From assembly GCA_023415715.1 (NCBI GenBank), contig JAEZJP010000097.1, positions 1-59,565 on the forward strand: a stretch of DNA of 59,565 nucleotides, in the 5' to 3' direction. The position numbers and the translations under genes are program-made. Numbering within the stretch: the first letter of the stretch is position 1; each line of letters starts with the position of its first letter. The notes under the pieces were generated by a model. The model saw only the letters and a program-made list of their open reading frames with translations, made no database searches and was not told where the DNA came from. Below, in pieces: positions 9,241 to 17,025 of this stretch. Origin of the DNA: Bacillota bacterium (GTDB taxonomy: Bacteria > Bacillota > Clostridia > Christensenellales > Aristaeellaceae).

Positions 9241-9270
9241 GTCATTCTGAGGAGCGCAGCGACGAAGAAT
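9241..9270. repeat. Intergenic repeat-like sequence with GAGGAGCGCAGCGACGAAG core
   Basis: A stretch starting GTCATTCTGAGGAGCGCAGC and ending GACGAAGAATC. Sequences of this form (GTCATTCTGAG...GCGAAGAATC) are, from general knowledge, dispersed intergenic repeats in many bacteria. Only one copy is seen in this window. It lies in the 9151-9467 gap between marR and the exporter genes. Confidence 0.4.
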
Positions 9271-9310
9271 CTTTTTGCAGCAGAAGGGAATAAATGCGTG
9301 CAGAAAACAA

Positions 9311-9339
9311 GGCGCTGCTGCTTTTGTTTCAGCAGCGCC
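9311..9339 (-). terminator. Hairpin between marR and the exporter genes
   Basis: A perfect 10-bp stem (GGCGCTGCTG / CAGCAGCGCC, 9-nt loop), followed on the minus strand by TTGTTTTC. It could act as a partial terminator or attenuator that lowers exporter expression relative to the regulator. Confidence 0.5.
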
Positions 9340-9467
9340 GCTACCTTTTACGCCTGTTATTGCCTTCGTTGATGGCGCTCCGCGAAAGTGGAATTTCGCT
9401 TTCGCAGGTTTTCGATTTTTCGTATAAAAAGCCTCAGGATTTTGAAACGCCTGTATTGCCTGCAGGA

Positions 9468-10151
9468 TTATTCTTCTTCTCGTTCTTCCCCGTCTTCGTT
9501 TTCGGGATCCTGGGGCTCATTTGGTCCAAAAGGCCCATGAGGATGGTGCGGAGGATTGCCCGGCCGGTGGCAGCCGCCAAAATGCCCGCCGAAAAATCCC
9601 TCGAACCCTTCCCGGAAGGGAAAGCCGCCCCGGCGCATGGCCATCAGCCGTTCCATATGCTCCTTGCCGAACTTCTCCGTCGCGTTGCGGATCCAGTCAA
9701 AGGCCTCGTCGTCGGATTCCTCGCCAAGCTGCGCTTCCAGCGCCTCGATAATCTTGTCAAGAGTTTTGCCAAAGGCGATGCGCTCGTCTTCGCTCAGGCA
9801 GTCGAATACGCCGCCGAAATCCATCGACTCGCTTTTTGCGTTCTTACCCTTTTCGGTAAGCTTTACCATCATGACCCGCCGATCCGTTTCGCTTTGCGTG
9901 CGGGTCACAAACCCGCCCTTTTCCAGCTTGTTCAAAAGTTCGTTCAGGGACTGCTGCCTGATGCCCAGCAGGTAGGACAGGTCTTTCGTGCTGATTTCCT
10001 CCTGCATCTTGAGAATGGCAAGCACCCTCCCCTGACCCCTTGTGGGATCGGCCATAGGGCCGAACTCCGCAAAACTGCGCAGGTGGCGCCGCTTCATCAG
10101 CCATTGGAGTTTGAACAGTTTATCATAAAGATCAAAGTATGTATCCTGCAT
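9468..10151 (-). CDS. MarR family regulator with His/Gly/acidic C-terminal tail
   Basis: A 227-residue winged-helix regulator. Residues 1-145 are a MarR core (DLSYLLGIRQQSLNELLNKL as recognition region, wing RTQSETDRRVMMVKLTEKG). The C-terminal 60 residues are unusual: GGFPFREGFEGFFGGHFGGC, then a His/Pro cluster (HRPGNPPHHPHGP), then a strongly acidic end (EDGEEREEE). This could bind metal or simply be disordered. An in-frame upstream ATG at 10223 exists, but AAAGGAGG lies 8 nt before the ATG at 10151 and the promoter -35 lies upstream of it, so 10151 is the start. It likely represses itself and the ABC exporter downstream. Confidence 0.88.
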   Translation of the reverse strand: MQDTYFDLYDKLFKLQWLMKRRHLRSFAEFGPMADPTRGQGRVLAILKMQEEISTKDLSYLLGIRQQSLNELLNKLEKGGFVTRTQSETDRRVMMVKLTEKGKNAKSESMDFGGVFDCLSEDERIAFGKTLDKIIEALEAQLGEESDDEAFDWIRNATEKFGKEHMERLMAMRRGGFPFREGFEGFFGGHFGGCHRPGNPPHHPHGPFGPNEPQDPENEDGEEREEE

Positions 10152-10174
10152 GGAAATTGCCTCCTTTTTTTTGA

Positions 10175-10244
10175 ACAGGTACCTTTCGATCATGATTGTA
10201 CAGGTACCTTTCGAAAATGTCAAGCATTTTTTTGCAGGTACCTG
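10175..10244 (-). promoter_or_regulatory. marR promoter with three GGTACC operators
   Basis: On the minus strand -35 TTGACA (10218-10223) and -10 TACAAT (10195-10200) are 17 nt apart. Two identical 15-bp copies of TCGAAAGGTACCTGT occupy 10200-10214 (inside the spacer) and 10175-10189 (downstream of the -10). A third site, the palindrome CAGGTACCTG at 10235-10244, lies just upstream of the -35. This spacing fits autorepression by the MarR protein encoded next. Confidence 0.8.
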
Positions 10245-10338
10245 TAGATTTTTTTGAGAAGTGATTTTTTAGTTTTCGCTGCGTTTCGGAGCCGCAGGCA
10301 GGGAGGGGGTTTCGCATGCAAGAGCAAGCCAAAGGTAT

Positions 10339-10374
10339 AAAAAAGCGAGACTCCCCGTGTCACGGGCGTCCCGC
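10339..10374 (-). terminator. Terminator downstream of vanW
   Basis: An imperfect stem (arms about 10361-10374 and 10345-10359) ends in TTTTTT on the minus strand. It lies about 75 nt after the vanW stop. The rest of 10245-10449 holds no recognisable gene. Confidence 0.6.
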
Positions 10375-10449
10375 TGTACGCTAGTGAAACAGATTGTCGG
10401 TTTGCCGATACCGTAACACTACAGAGTACTGAAATGTAAATCACAGTAT

Positions 10450-11250
10450 TCAAGCATGATTGATGTCGTATCCAATTTCACATACATTGGTATAGAGCAC
10501 ATCCTGGGACAGGAGAGAACCTGTCTTTTGGTCAATCGTCCGCCGGATTACGTCTACCGACTCGTAGGTTTTTCCGGCACGCTGAATGTACTGAAGGTTT
10601 TGATTGATGACGTCATACCGCTTTTCGGGCGGGCGGCTTACGAGAATTTTCCCATAATAATATGTATCGTCCTGTGTAAGTTCGATCTGCATCTCTTCTT
10701 CCGTATCATTTCGCACCCTAAGATCAAGCCAGCCCTCGAGGATTGTGGCATCCACGCCGCAGGGATCATCCTTTGATGGATTGGGAAACTCCTTCACCCC
10801 ATGCATGTGACGCTCCACGATCGTAAGCGGCGTATGCAAAAACAGCCAGAACAGCATATTGCTCAACTGGCAAAGTCCGCCGCCATAGACTGCGACAAGC
10901 TTCCCGCTGTGCACGCACAGTCCGTCTTTGTACGCCTCCCGCCTGTCCGCATGGCGCGTAAGCCACCACAAAGAGAACGTCTCTCCCGGGCGGATCACGA
11001 TGCGCGACACGGTCTCGGACGCCAGGCGAAGGTTATGCACCTTGTTATATTGATACTTGATATCGGCCCCCGTGTGCTCGTTGATGAGGAGAGACCTGTC
11101 GGATGCGAGCTCATAGGGGAATATCGCTTCTTTGTGCGCCGCGTACCTGTTCCCATCGAACCTCATTTTAAGATAATACCATCTTTTACGCTGCCACAGG
11201 CGCAGCGGCAATAGAAATGGAAAGAGCTGAGTTACCAGTTTTCTGGACAT
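10450..11250 (-). CDS. vanW: VanW family protein, glycopeptide-resistance cluster
   Basis: A 266-residue protein of the VanW family, whose members accompany VanB-type operons but have no proven biochemical role. Family pattern visible: NLRLASETVSRIVIRPGETFSLWWL, then YKDGLCVHSGKLVAVYGGGLCQLSNMLFWL, then LRVRNDTEEEMQIEL. An in-frame ATG lies 18 nt upstream, but GGGAGG overlaps its codons and stands 8 nt before the ATG at 11250, so the latter is the start. It is transcribed divergently from vanH. In VanB operons vanW lies inside the operon on the same strand, so this placement is unusual. No signal peptide is evident. Confidence 0.9.
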   Translation of the reverse strand: MSRKLVTQLFPFLLPLRLWQRKRWYYLKMRFDGNRYAAHKEAIFPYELASDRSLLINEHTGADIKYQYNKVHNLRLASETVSRIVIRPGETFSLWWLTRHADRREAYKDGLCVHSGKLVAVYGGGLCQLSNMLFWLFLHTPLTIVERHMHGVKEFPNPSKDDPCGVDATILEGWLDLRVRNDTEEEMQIELTQDDTYYYGKILVSRPPEKRYDVINQNLQYIQRAGKTYESVDVIRRTIDQKTGSLLSQDVLYTNVCEIGYDINHA

Positions 11251-11444
11251 ATCAAAAACCTCCCGCATTTAGTCCGGATTGAATATTAGCAGAATGCGGG
11301 CGCGCAGCTTTTAAGCGCGTCTTTTTAAAATCTTAGGTTTTTCTGAAGAAGCGGCGTCATAAGGAATTCTTAAGAATTGCCTAAGCCAAATCCTCCGAAT
11401 GACGAACCTCAATCGTGGTTTAATGTCGTCGTAGGAGGTTCAAT
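11251..11444. promoter_or_regulatory. vanW-vanH divergent control region
   Basis: A 194-nt region between divergent genes. It contains a perfect 14-bp palindrome AATTCTTAAGAATT at 11365-11378, flanked by CTTAGG at about 11330 and CCTAAG at about 11380. A possible vanH -10 (TTTAAT, about 11419) and a strong GTAGGAGGTT site precede the ATG at 11445. VanR-type regulators bind near this position in known clusters, but the assignment here is inference. Confidence 0.5.
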
Positions 11445-12412
11445 ATGGCTGATGAAATGATATCCGTCTTCGGATCGCAAAAGATGAACGGCAATTGTTT
11501 GAGCGGTATGCCGCGCGCTGCGGCGTAGATATTTGTTGTTTCGATGATCCGCTGAAACATGAAAACGCTTACGATGTTCCGCCTGAAAGTACGATCAGCG
11601 TAAATCATAAAGCCAAGGTCGACGCATGGCTGATCAGGACGCTGCAAGGGCGAGGCGTCAAATATCTGTCGACACGCAGCGTCGGGCTCGACCACATCGA
11701 TCTAAAAGCGGCGGAATTGGCAGGGATTTATGTAGAAAACGTGGCATACTCGCCGGAAAGCGTGGCGGAGTATACGGTCATGATGATGCTGATGGCCATC
11801 AGAAACGCGGGCTCCCTATTGCGCCGCGCAAATCATTGCGATTTTCGCCTGGAAGAGAAGCGTGCGCCGGAACTTCGGGACATGACGGTCGGCGTGGTTG
11901 GAACGGGGCGGATTGGAAAGGCGGTCATCGAGCGGCTGCACGGCTTTGGGTGCTCCATCCTGGCTTATGATCCGCATCCATCGCTGAATGTACGGTATGT
12001 GGAGTTGGACGAGCTTCTTAAGCGAAGCGATCTTATAACGCTGCACCTGCCGCTTAACGCTGCCACACGGCACCTTCTTAACCTGGCGCGCATCGCACGT
12101 ATGCGGCGCGGCGCGATACTTATCAACACCGCGCGCGGCGCGCTGGTTGATGTGGCTGCCTTGACAGACGCGCTTGAACACGGCATCATCGCGTGTGCCG
12201 CGCTGGATGTCGTCGAAGGGGAAGAAGGCTGGTTTTACCGGGATTGCTCCGCCCTTTCGCCGCCGCCGTTCGCACGCCTGCTGGCGCTGCCAAACGCAAT
12301 TGTCACGCCCCATACCGCGTTTTACACCGAGCATGCGCTGGATGATATCGTAAGGAACACTGTTCGGAATTGTCTTGAATATAGAGGAGGATTCAATAAA
12401 TGGATAAGCTGA
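11445..12412 (+). CDS. vanH: D-lactate dehydrogenase VanH, frameshifted near its 5' end
   Basis: VanH reduces pyruvate to D-lactate for the resistance ligase. The main frame runs from about 11456 to 12412. Visible parts are TRSVGLDHIDLKAAELAGI, the NAD-binding motif GVVGTGRIGKAV, INTARGALVDVAAL, DVVEGEEGWFYRDCS and the catalytic-region TPHTAFYTEHAL. The ribosome site (GGAGG) and ATG at 11445 are in another frame: they give MADEMISVFGSQKM and then stop. Adding one A to the AAAA run at 11479-11482 joins this to KDERQLFERYAARCGVDI, matching the normal VanH N-terminus. So there is a 1-nt deletion (real or a sequencing error), or translation starts at an internal TTG (11495) without about 17 residues. 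The 3' end overlaps the ligase by 13 nt. Confidence 0.88.
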
Positions 12413-13440
12413 GATTATTGGTGCTGTACGGTGGAATATCGGAGGAACATACCGTATCCTTAAAGTCCGCGCGGGAGCTTTCCAGGAATCTGGATGCGGC
12501 GAAATACGATCCAATCTACGTGTTCATCGGCCGCGATGGCCTCTGGCAGCTTCGGAGCTCCCCGGAAGAAGAACTTCAAAACGGCGCGCTTGTCGCGCCA
12601 TCGACCGACCGGAAAAACAAAGGGCTTGTGTTGCTTACGGATGGGCGATACGAGATGCTGCCCGTTGATGTCGCCTTTCCGATGCTGCACGGAAGGTACG
12701 GTGAGGATGGCACGGTGCAGGGTATCCTCGAGATGGCCGGTATCCCGTATGTGGGATGCGGAATCGCCGCGTCGGCCATATGTATGGACAAGACGCTTAC
12801 CTATCTTGCCGCGGAAAAGGCAAATGTGCGCGTGCCGCGCCATAGGGTGATTTTTCGAAATGAAGAAATTACGGAAGATAATTTGAGATATCCCATATTC
12901 GTAAAGCCCGCGCGTTCCGGCTCTTCCTTTGGCGTGAGCAAGGTATGTGAACCGGCCTCGCTTCCCTCCGCTGTGCGTGCAGCCTTAGCGTATGACGACA
13001 AGGTGCTGCTGGAGGAGGCCATTATGGGACGCGAAATAGGCTGCGCGGTGCTGGGAAACGGATCAAACCTGTTTACGGGCGCCCTTGACCAGATCGATCT
13101 GTCGGGCGGATTCTTCCGCATCCATCAGGAAGCAAAGCCGGAACAGGGCTCCGAAAACGCGACCATCCTCGTGCCGGCCCCCATTCCGGAGGAAGTACGT
13201 GCTCATGTGGTCGAGACGGCGAAGACGGTGTATCGCGCGCTCGGCTGCCGGGGGCTCGCGCGCGTGGACCAGTTCCTGACGCCGGATGGGCAGGTGGTGC
13301 TCAACGAAGTCAACAGCATGCCCGGTTTTACCTCTTATAGCCGCTATCCGCGCATGATGGCAGGCGCGGGCATCCCCTTGCGCGAATTAATTGATCGGCT
13401 GATTGCCTTGGCGCTGGAGAACGGGGGTGACGCGGAGTGA
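12400..13440 (+). CDS. D-alanine--D-lactate ligase (VanA/VanB/VanD class)
   Basis: A 346-residue ATP-grasp ligase that joins D-Ala to D-Lac, giving peptidoglycan precursors with low affinity for vancomycin. Motifs: GGISEEHTVSLKSA at the N-terminus, FVKPARSGSSFGVSKV, the omega-loop FRIHQE with His242 equivalent to the VanA His that favours lactate at the second site, CRGLARVDQFL and LNEVNSMPGFTSYSRYPRMM at the Mg-ATP site. D-Ala:D-Ser (VanC) and housekeeping Ddl enzymes differ at the omega loop, so the D-Lac class is well supported. The specific letter type cannot be assigned without comparison. GAGGAGG stands 8 nt before the ATG, and the gene overlaps vanH by 13 nt. Confidence 0.95.
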   Translation: MDKLRLLVLYGGISEEHTVSLKSARELSRNLDAAKYDPIYVFIGRDGLWQLRSSPEEELQNGALVAPSTDRKNKGLVLLTDGRYEMLPVDVAFPMLHGRYGEDGTVQGILEMAGIPYVGCGIAASAICMDKTLTYLAAEKANVRVPRHRVIFRNEEITEDNLRYPIFVKPARSGSSFGVSKVCEPASLPSAVRAALAYDDKVLLEEAIMGREIGCAVLGNGSNLFTGALDQIDLSGGFFRIHQEAKPEQGSENATILVPAPIPEEVRAHVVETAKTVYRALGCRGLARVDQFLTPDGQVVLNEVNSMPGFTSYSRYPRMMAGAGIPLRELIDRLIALALENGGDAE

Positions 13441-14111
13441 AGGTGCTTTTCAAGGGACTCCTCTGCGCAGCGATGGGCGTTCTCTTGCTTTCGGCAGGTG
13501 GCAAGCTTCTTGTGGATCACGGCACGAAGATCAGCGGCATGCCAATACAAAACGCAATCGCGCAAACCGTATCGGATGGTGTTCTGCTAGTCAACGCATC
13601 CAGCCCGTTACCGGGCGGCTTTGCCGCAGACGAGCTTGTGGACCTCTACGGTGAGAAGCGGTCCTTTCAACTGGCGTCCAGCAATATCAGCCTGACGCGG
13701 GAAACGTTCGAGGCAGCCAATGATATGTTCCAGCAGGCGAACAAGGACGGCGTGAAAGGGTTTACCATTACCAGCGGCTACCGTACGGAGGAAAAGCAGC
13801 GGGAGCTTTACGAAAATGACGAGGATGGAACGGCTGCAAAGCCCGGCACAAGTGAACATCAAACAGGCCTTGCCTTCGATGTCACAACGCGCAGTGACAG
13901 CGGGGGTTTCGAGGACACCGAGCAATTCCGCTGGCTGAGCGAGCACTGCTGGGATTTCGGTTTCATTCTTCGATATCCCGAGGGCAAGGAGGATATCACC
14001 GGCCTTCCCTACGAGCCCTGGCATTACCGGTATGTGGGCGTTGAGATTGCGCAGGAAATTCATGAAAACGGCTGGACGCTGGAAGAATATTGCGAAAGGA
14101 ACGGAGATTGA
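13437..14111 (+). CDS. vanY: VanY D,D-carboxypeptidase
   Basis: A 224-residue, membrane-anchored (hydrophobic residues 4-22) M15B D,D-carboxypeptidase that removes the terminal D-Ala from residual pentapeptide precursors. The zinc and catalytic motifs are complete: ITSGYRTEEKQ, SEHQTGLAFD with His141 and Asp148, and YEPWHYRYVG with Glu193 and His196. The GTG start overlaps the ligase stop (GTGA) and is preceded by GGGGG 8 nt away, showing translational coupling. In VanB and VanD operons vanY sits before vanH; here it sits between ligase and vanX. Confidence 0.95.
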   Translation: MKVLFKGLLCAAMGVLLLSAGGKLLVDHGTKISGMPIQNAIAQTVSDGVLLVNASSPLPGGFAADELVDLYGEKRSFQLASSNISLTRETFEAANDMFQQANKDGVKGFTITSGYRTEEKQRELYENDEDGTAAKPGTSEHQTGLAFDVTTRSDSGGFEDTEQFRWLSEHCWDFGFILRYPEGKEDITGLPYEPWHYRYVGVEIAQEIHENGWTLEEYCERNGD

Positions 14112-14112
14112 G

Positions 14113-14721
14113 ATGAAAGAAGGTTTTGTCTACCTGGACGCTGTACTGCCTGGTGTGTTTTGGGACGCGAAATACGCTACAGAGGACAATTTTGTAGGTT
14201 CGGTGGTGGATGGATATTGTGCAAACCGAATCGTGGGGACGTGTGAGCTGGCTGCTGCGCTTCTTAGCGCGATTTCGCTTGCGGCAATGTCGGGATACGG
14301 CCTGCTGCTTTGGGACGGCTACCGCCCCCAACGCGCCGTTGACTGCTTCCTGCGCTGGGCGGATGATCCCGAGGATGGGAGAACAAAGGCGAAGCACTAT
14401 CCGAACATTTCCAAGGGCGACATCATTCCCCTGGGTTACGTTGCGCCGAAGTCCGGGCATAGCCGGGGCAGCACGATCGACCTGACGCTCTGCGATATCA
14501 AGACTGGACAAATGGCCGATATGGGCGGCGCCTTCGACCTGATGGACGTTCGCTCGCACCACGGCGCGGAAGGCCTGTCCACGGTTGCAACCGGAAATCG
14601 CCAAATCCTGCGGGAAATTATGGAGAAATGCGGTTTTAAAGCCTACGAGCTGGAATGGTGGCACTATACGCTCAAAAAGGAACCCTACCCGAATCAGTAT
14701 TTTGATTTTCCGGTTGAATAA
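14113..14721 (+). CDS. vanX: VanX D-Ala-D-Ala dipeptidase
   Basis: A 202-residue zinc dipeptidase that hydrolyses D-Ala-D-Ala so that only D-Ala-D-Lac enters the cell wall. Length and key residues match known VanX exactly: Arg71 (DGYRPQRA), His116 and Asp123 in SGHSRGSTIDLTL, and Glu181 and His184 in ELEWWHYTL. The frame stays open upstream to 14032 inside vanY, but the ATG at 14113, one base after the vanY stop and preceded by AAAGGAACGGAG, gives the canonical length. Cytoplasmic, as expected. No sign of decay. Confidence 0.97.
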   Translation: MKEGFVYLDAVLPGVFWDAKYATEDNFVGSVVDGYCANRIVGTCELAAALLSAISLAAMSGYGLLLWDGYRPQRAVDCFLRWADDPEDGRTKAKHYPNISKGDIIPLGYVAPKSGHSRGSTIDLTLCDIKTGQMADMGGAFDLMDVRSHHGAEGLSTVATGNRQILREIMEKCGFKAYELEWWHYTLKKEPYPNQYFDFPVE

Positions 14722-14730
14722 GAAATATAG

Positions 14731-14759
14731 TTGACAGCCCTTAAGTATTACCCTAACAT
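14731..14759 (+). promoter_or_regulatory. Promoter for vanRS
   Basis: TTGACA at 14731-14736 and TAACAT at 14754-14759 with a 17-nt spacer, 18 nt before the vanR ATG. It would let the two-component genes be expressed apart from the vanHAYX part. Confidence 0.75.
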
Positions 14760-14777
14760 GTACTTTGTGGTGATAAA

Positions 14778-15476
14778 ATGAACGAAAAGGTTCTAGTCGT
14801 GGATGACGAACGGGAAATTGCGGATCTTGTGGAGTTTTATCTAAAAAACGAGGGATATGACGTTTACAAGTTTTACAGCGGAGCAGAGGCGTTAAAGTGC
14901 GCGGCGGAGCGGCAGCTCGACCTGGCCATACTGGACATTATGCTCCCGGATATAGACGGCCATGAAATCTGCCGCTCCATAAGGGAAAAGCACACCTATC
15001 CGATTCTCATGCTGACGGCAAAGGAAGAGGAGATCGACAAGATCACCGGCCTTGCGCTGGGCGCGGACGACTATGTCACCAAGCCGTTCCGGCCCCTGGA
15101 ATTGGTGGCGCGCGTCAAAGCGCAGCTTCGGCGCTATACGCGTTACAACGACGGGCAAAGCGATCGCCGCGAGAATGTATTGGCGGTGCGCGGGCTTACG
15201 CTGAACCTCGATACGCACGAATGCACGCTGGACGAGAGGCCGCTGCAATTGACGCCGATCGAGTTCTCGATTCTGTGGCTGTTATGCGAATCGCCGGGCA
15301 AAGTCATACCGGCGGAAGAGATATTTGAGCGAGTTTGGGGTGAAAAATACCTGAACAACGCCAACAACACCGTCATGGTACACATCCGGCACCTGCGGGA
15401 GAAGCTGCACGATTCGTCCGAACGGCCAAAGTATATTCGAACCGTATGGGGAGTTGGATATAAACTTGAAAAATGA
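14778..15476 (+). CDS. vanR: VanR response regulator (OmpR family)
   Basis: A 232-residue response regulator. The receiver has DDE at residues 9-11, phospho-acceptor Asp53 (LAILDIMLPDIDG), Thr in MLTAKEEE and Lys in DYVTKPFRP. The C-terminal winged helix has LTPIEFSILWLLCESPGKVI and NTVMVHIRHLREKL. With VanS next door it should activate the resistance genes on glycopeptide exposure. In VanA, VanB and VanD operons vanRS precede the resistance genes; here they follow. A weak GGTGAT site precedes the ATG. Confidence 0.93.
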   Translation: MNEKVLVVDDEREIADLVEFYLKNEGYDVYKFYSGAEALKCAAERQLDLAILDIMLPDIDGHEICRSIREKHTYPILMLTAKEEEIDKITGLALGADDYVTKPFRPLELVARVKAQLRRYTRYNDGQSDRRENVLAVRGLTLNLDTHECTLDERPLQLTPIEFSILWLLCESPGKVIPAEEIFERVWGEKYLNNANNTVMVHIRHLREKLHDSSERPKYIRTVWGVGYKLEK

Positions 15477-16479
15477 TGAACGGAAATTCCTCCGCAAATG
15501 TTTGCAGACCTCGTTTCTCATCATTACGGCGGTCTTGGTTGTGGTGTGGGTGATCGACACCATGTTCAACGGCGCGCTGTTGAATTTCCTCGGGTGGTTA
15601 TCCAGCAATCTGGTCACGGGCAGGTGGTTCAACCGGGGTGTACTGCTGGGCATCGGCCTCCTTTTCATGCTGCTTGTTGCGCTGGTTGGCATTGTAACTG
15701 CGTACAGAACCTACATGACACAGCATACGCTGTATATAGAATCCAGAACTGAGGCGGAGCGCGCCAAGACATTGGCAGAGACGGAGATGCAGCGCAAAAG
15801 CGATTTGATTACCTACCTCGCGCACGACCTTAAGACACCGCTCGCGTCCGTCATCGCATATCTGAATCTGTTGGACGAATCGCCGGAGCTTACACCAGAT
15901 CAGCGTTCCAAATATGTCGGCATTGCGCTGGACAAGGCGTATAGGCTGGAACAGCTCATTGGGGAGTTATTCGAAATCATCCGCTTCAACCTCCAAACGA
16001 TCACGTTAAGCGAAGAGCGGATCAACCTGAAATTCATGCTGGAGCAGCTGGCTGACGAGTTCTATCCCATCCTGCTTCCGCAGGGCAAGAGCATCCTGGT
16101 TTCATGCGAAGAAGGCCTCGTATTGCGCGGCGATTCGGATAAGCTGGCCCGCGTATTCAACAACATTCTGAAAAACGCAGCAGCCTACAGCTATGAAAAT
16201 TCTCAGATCACTGTTTCAGCACTTGCGAATCAAGACAGAACCGAGATTCAAATTAAAAACCACGGTGACCCGATCCCGAAACAAAAGCAGGAGGTCATCT
16301 TTGAGAAGTTCTACCGGCTGGACGAGTCGCGCGCCACAAAAACAGGCGGCGCCGGGCTGGGGCTTGCCATTGCAAAGGAGATTGTCGAGGCGCACGGCGG
16401 ATGCATATCGGTAAACAGTGATGCGGCAGCCACGGTTTTTACCGTGTCCATTCCATGCTTGCCAGGCAAGGATGAATAA
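15454..16479 (+). CDS. vanS: VanS sensor histidine kinase
   Basis: A membrane kinase of 341 residues if TTG 15454 is used; TTG 15466 (337 residues) has better spacing from GGGGAG at 15448-15453 and may be the true start. Two membrane spans (about residues 20-40 and 62-83) flank a short external loop of about 20 residues, as in VanA-type VanS. HisKA has SDLITYLAHDLKTPLASVIA with His124, then N-box NILKNAAAYS and G-boxes (TGGAGLGLAIAKEIVEAHGG). It overlaps vanR by 11-23 nt. No terminator is seen after it. Confidence 0.92.
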   Translation: MDINLKNDERKFLRKCLQTSFLIITAVLVVVWVIDTMFNGALLNFLGWLSSNLVTGRWFNRGVLLGIGLLFMLLVALVGIVTAYRTYMTQHTLYIESRTEAERAKTLAETEMQRKSDLITYLAHDLKTPLASVIAYLNLLDESPELTPDQRSKYVGIALDKAYRLEQLIGELFEIIRFNLQTITLSEERINLKFMLEQLADEFYPILLPQGKSILVSCEEGLVLRGDSDKLARVFNNILKNAAAYSYENSQITVSALANQDRTEIQIKNHGDPIPKQKQEVIFEKFYRLDESRATKTGGAGLGLAIAKEIVEAHGGCISVNSDAAATVFTVSIPCLPGKDE

Positions 16480-16651
16480 TACCATTGGCACCGTTAAGCG
16501 GAAGCGCAATTGTTACCGTAACGAGCGGTCCTGTTGTCATTGATCTATTTGGGGGTGATATATCTTTTTCCTTTATCAAAGTGTCGGTAACAGTGATTCG
16601 TATTGCTTAACGTCATTGGCGGCGATGCCGACATAATGCAGGACGTTATGT

Positions 16652-16735
16652 TTCCCTTAAAAATGAAGCGCATGGTTCCGTCCTTCATTATCCATACCTG
16701 TGCCCAACTCATGAACACTCTCCAAATTACCTTCC
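16652..16735 (-). pseudogene. Remnant of a large serine recombinase C-terminus
   Basis: Read on the minus strand, about 20 codons give VWIMKDGTMRFIFKG, closely matching VRILKDGTIRFIFKDG at the end of the decayed recombinase at 41995-42976. It is too short to code for anything and lies 170 nt after vanS. The surrounding gap 16480-17025 also holds an open tail of 27 codons on the plus strand (16783-16866, ending EENAQKLYKTTMGLLKTGSD) that looks like the end of a lost gene. Nothing else is recognised in this gap. Confidence 0.6.
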
Positions 16736-17025
16736 CTTATCAATTCATCTTTGTCTGCATATAAAGATCGCAAGAAAATTAGCCTGGCGATGGATACTTT
16801 AATGAGGAGAACGCGCAAAAGCTCTATAAAACAACCATGGGATTGTTAAAGACAGGCAGTGATTAGTAAAGCATACATTAACGGATGACTTCGGCATATT
16901 TGAGTGCGCAGTCATCCGTTACATCTCTATCCTTCTACCTCAGCCCCCCTGTGTTCTTGCCACCAGAAGATGTTAAGAAGCTACAACAGGCTCAAGTCAT
17001 TCTCTTTCAACAGAGGCTGTCCAGC

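Noticed and set aside
9294..10247. Plus-strand 317-codon open frame
   Set aside because: It is the antisense shadow of the MarR gene, whose domain, promoter and ribosome site are clear on the minus strand.
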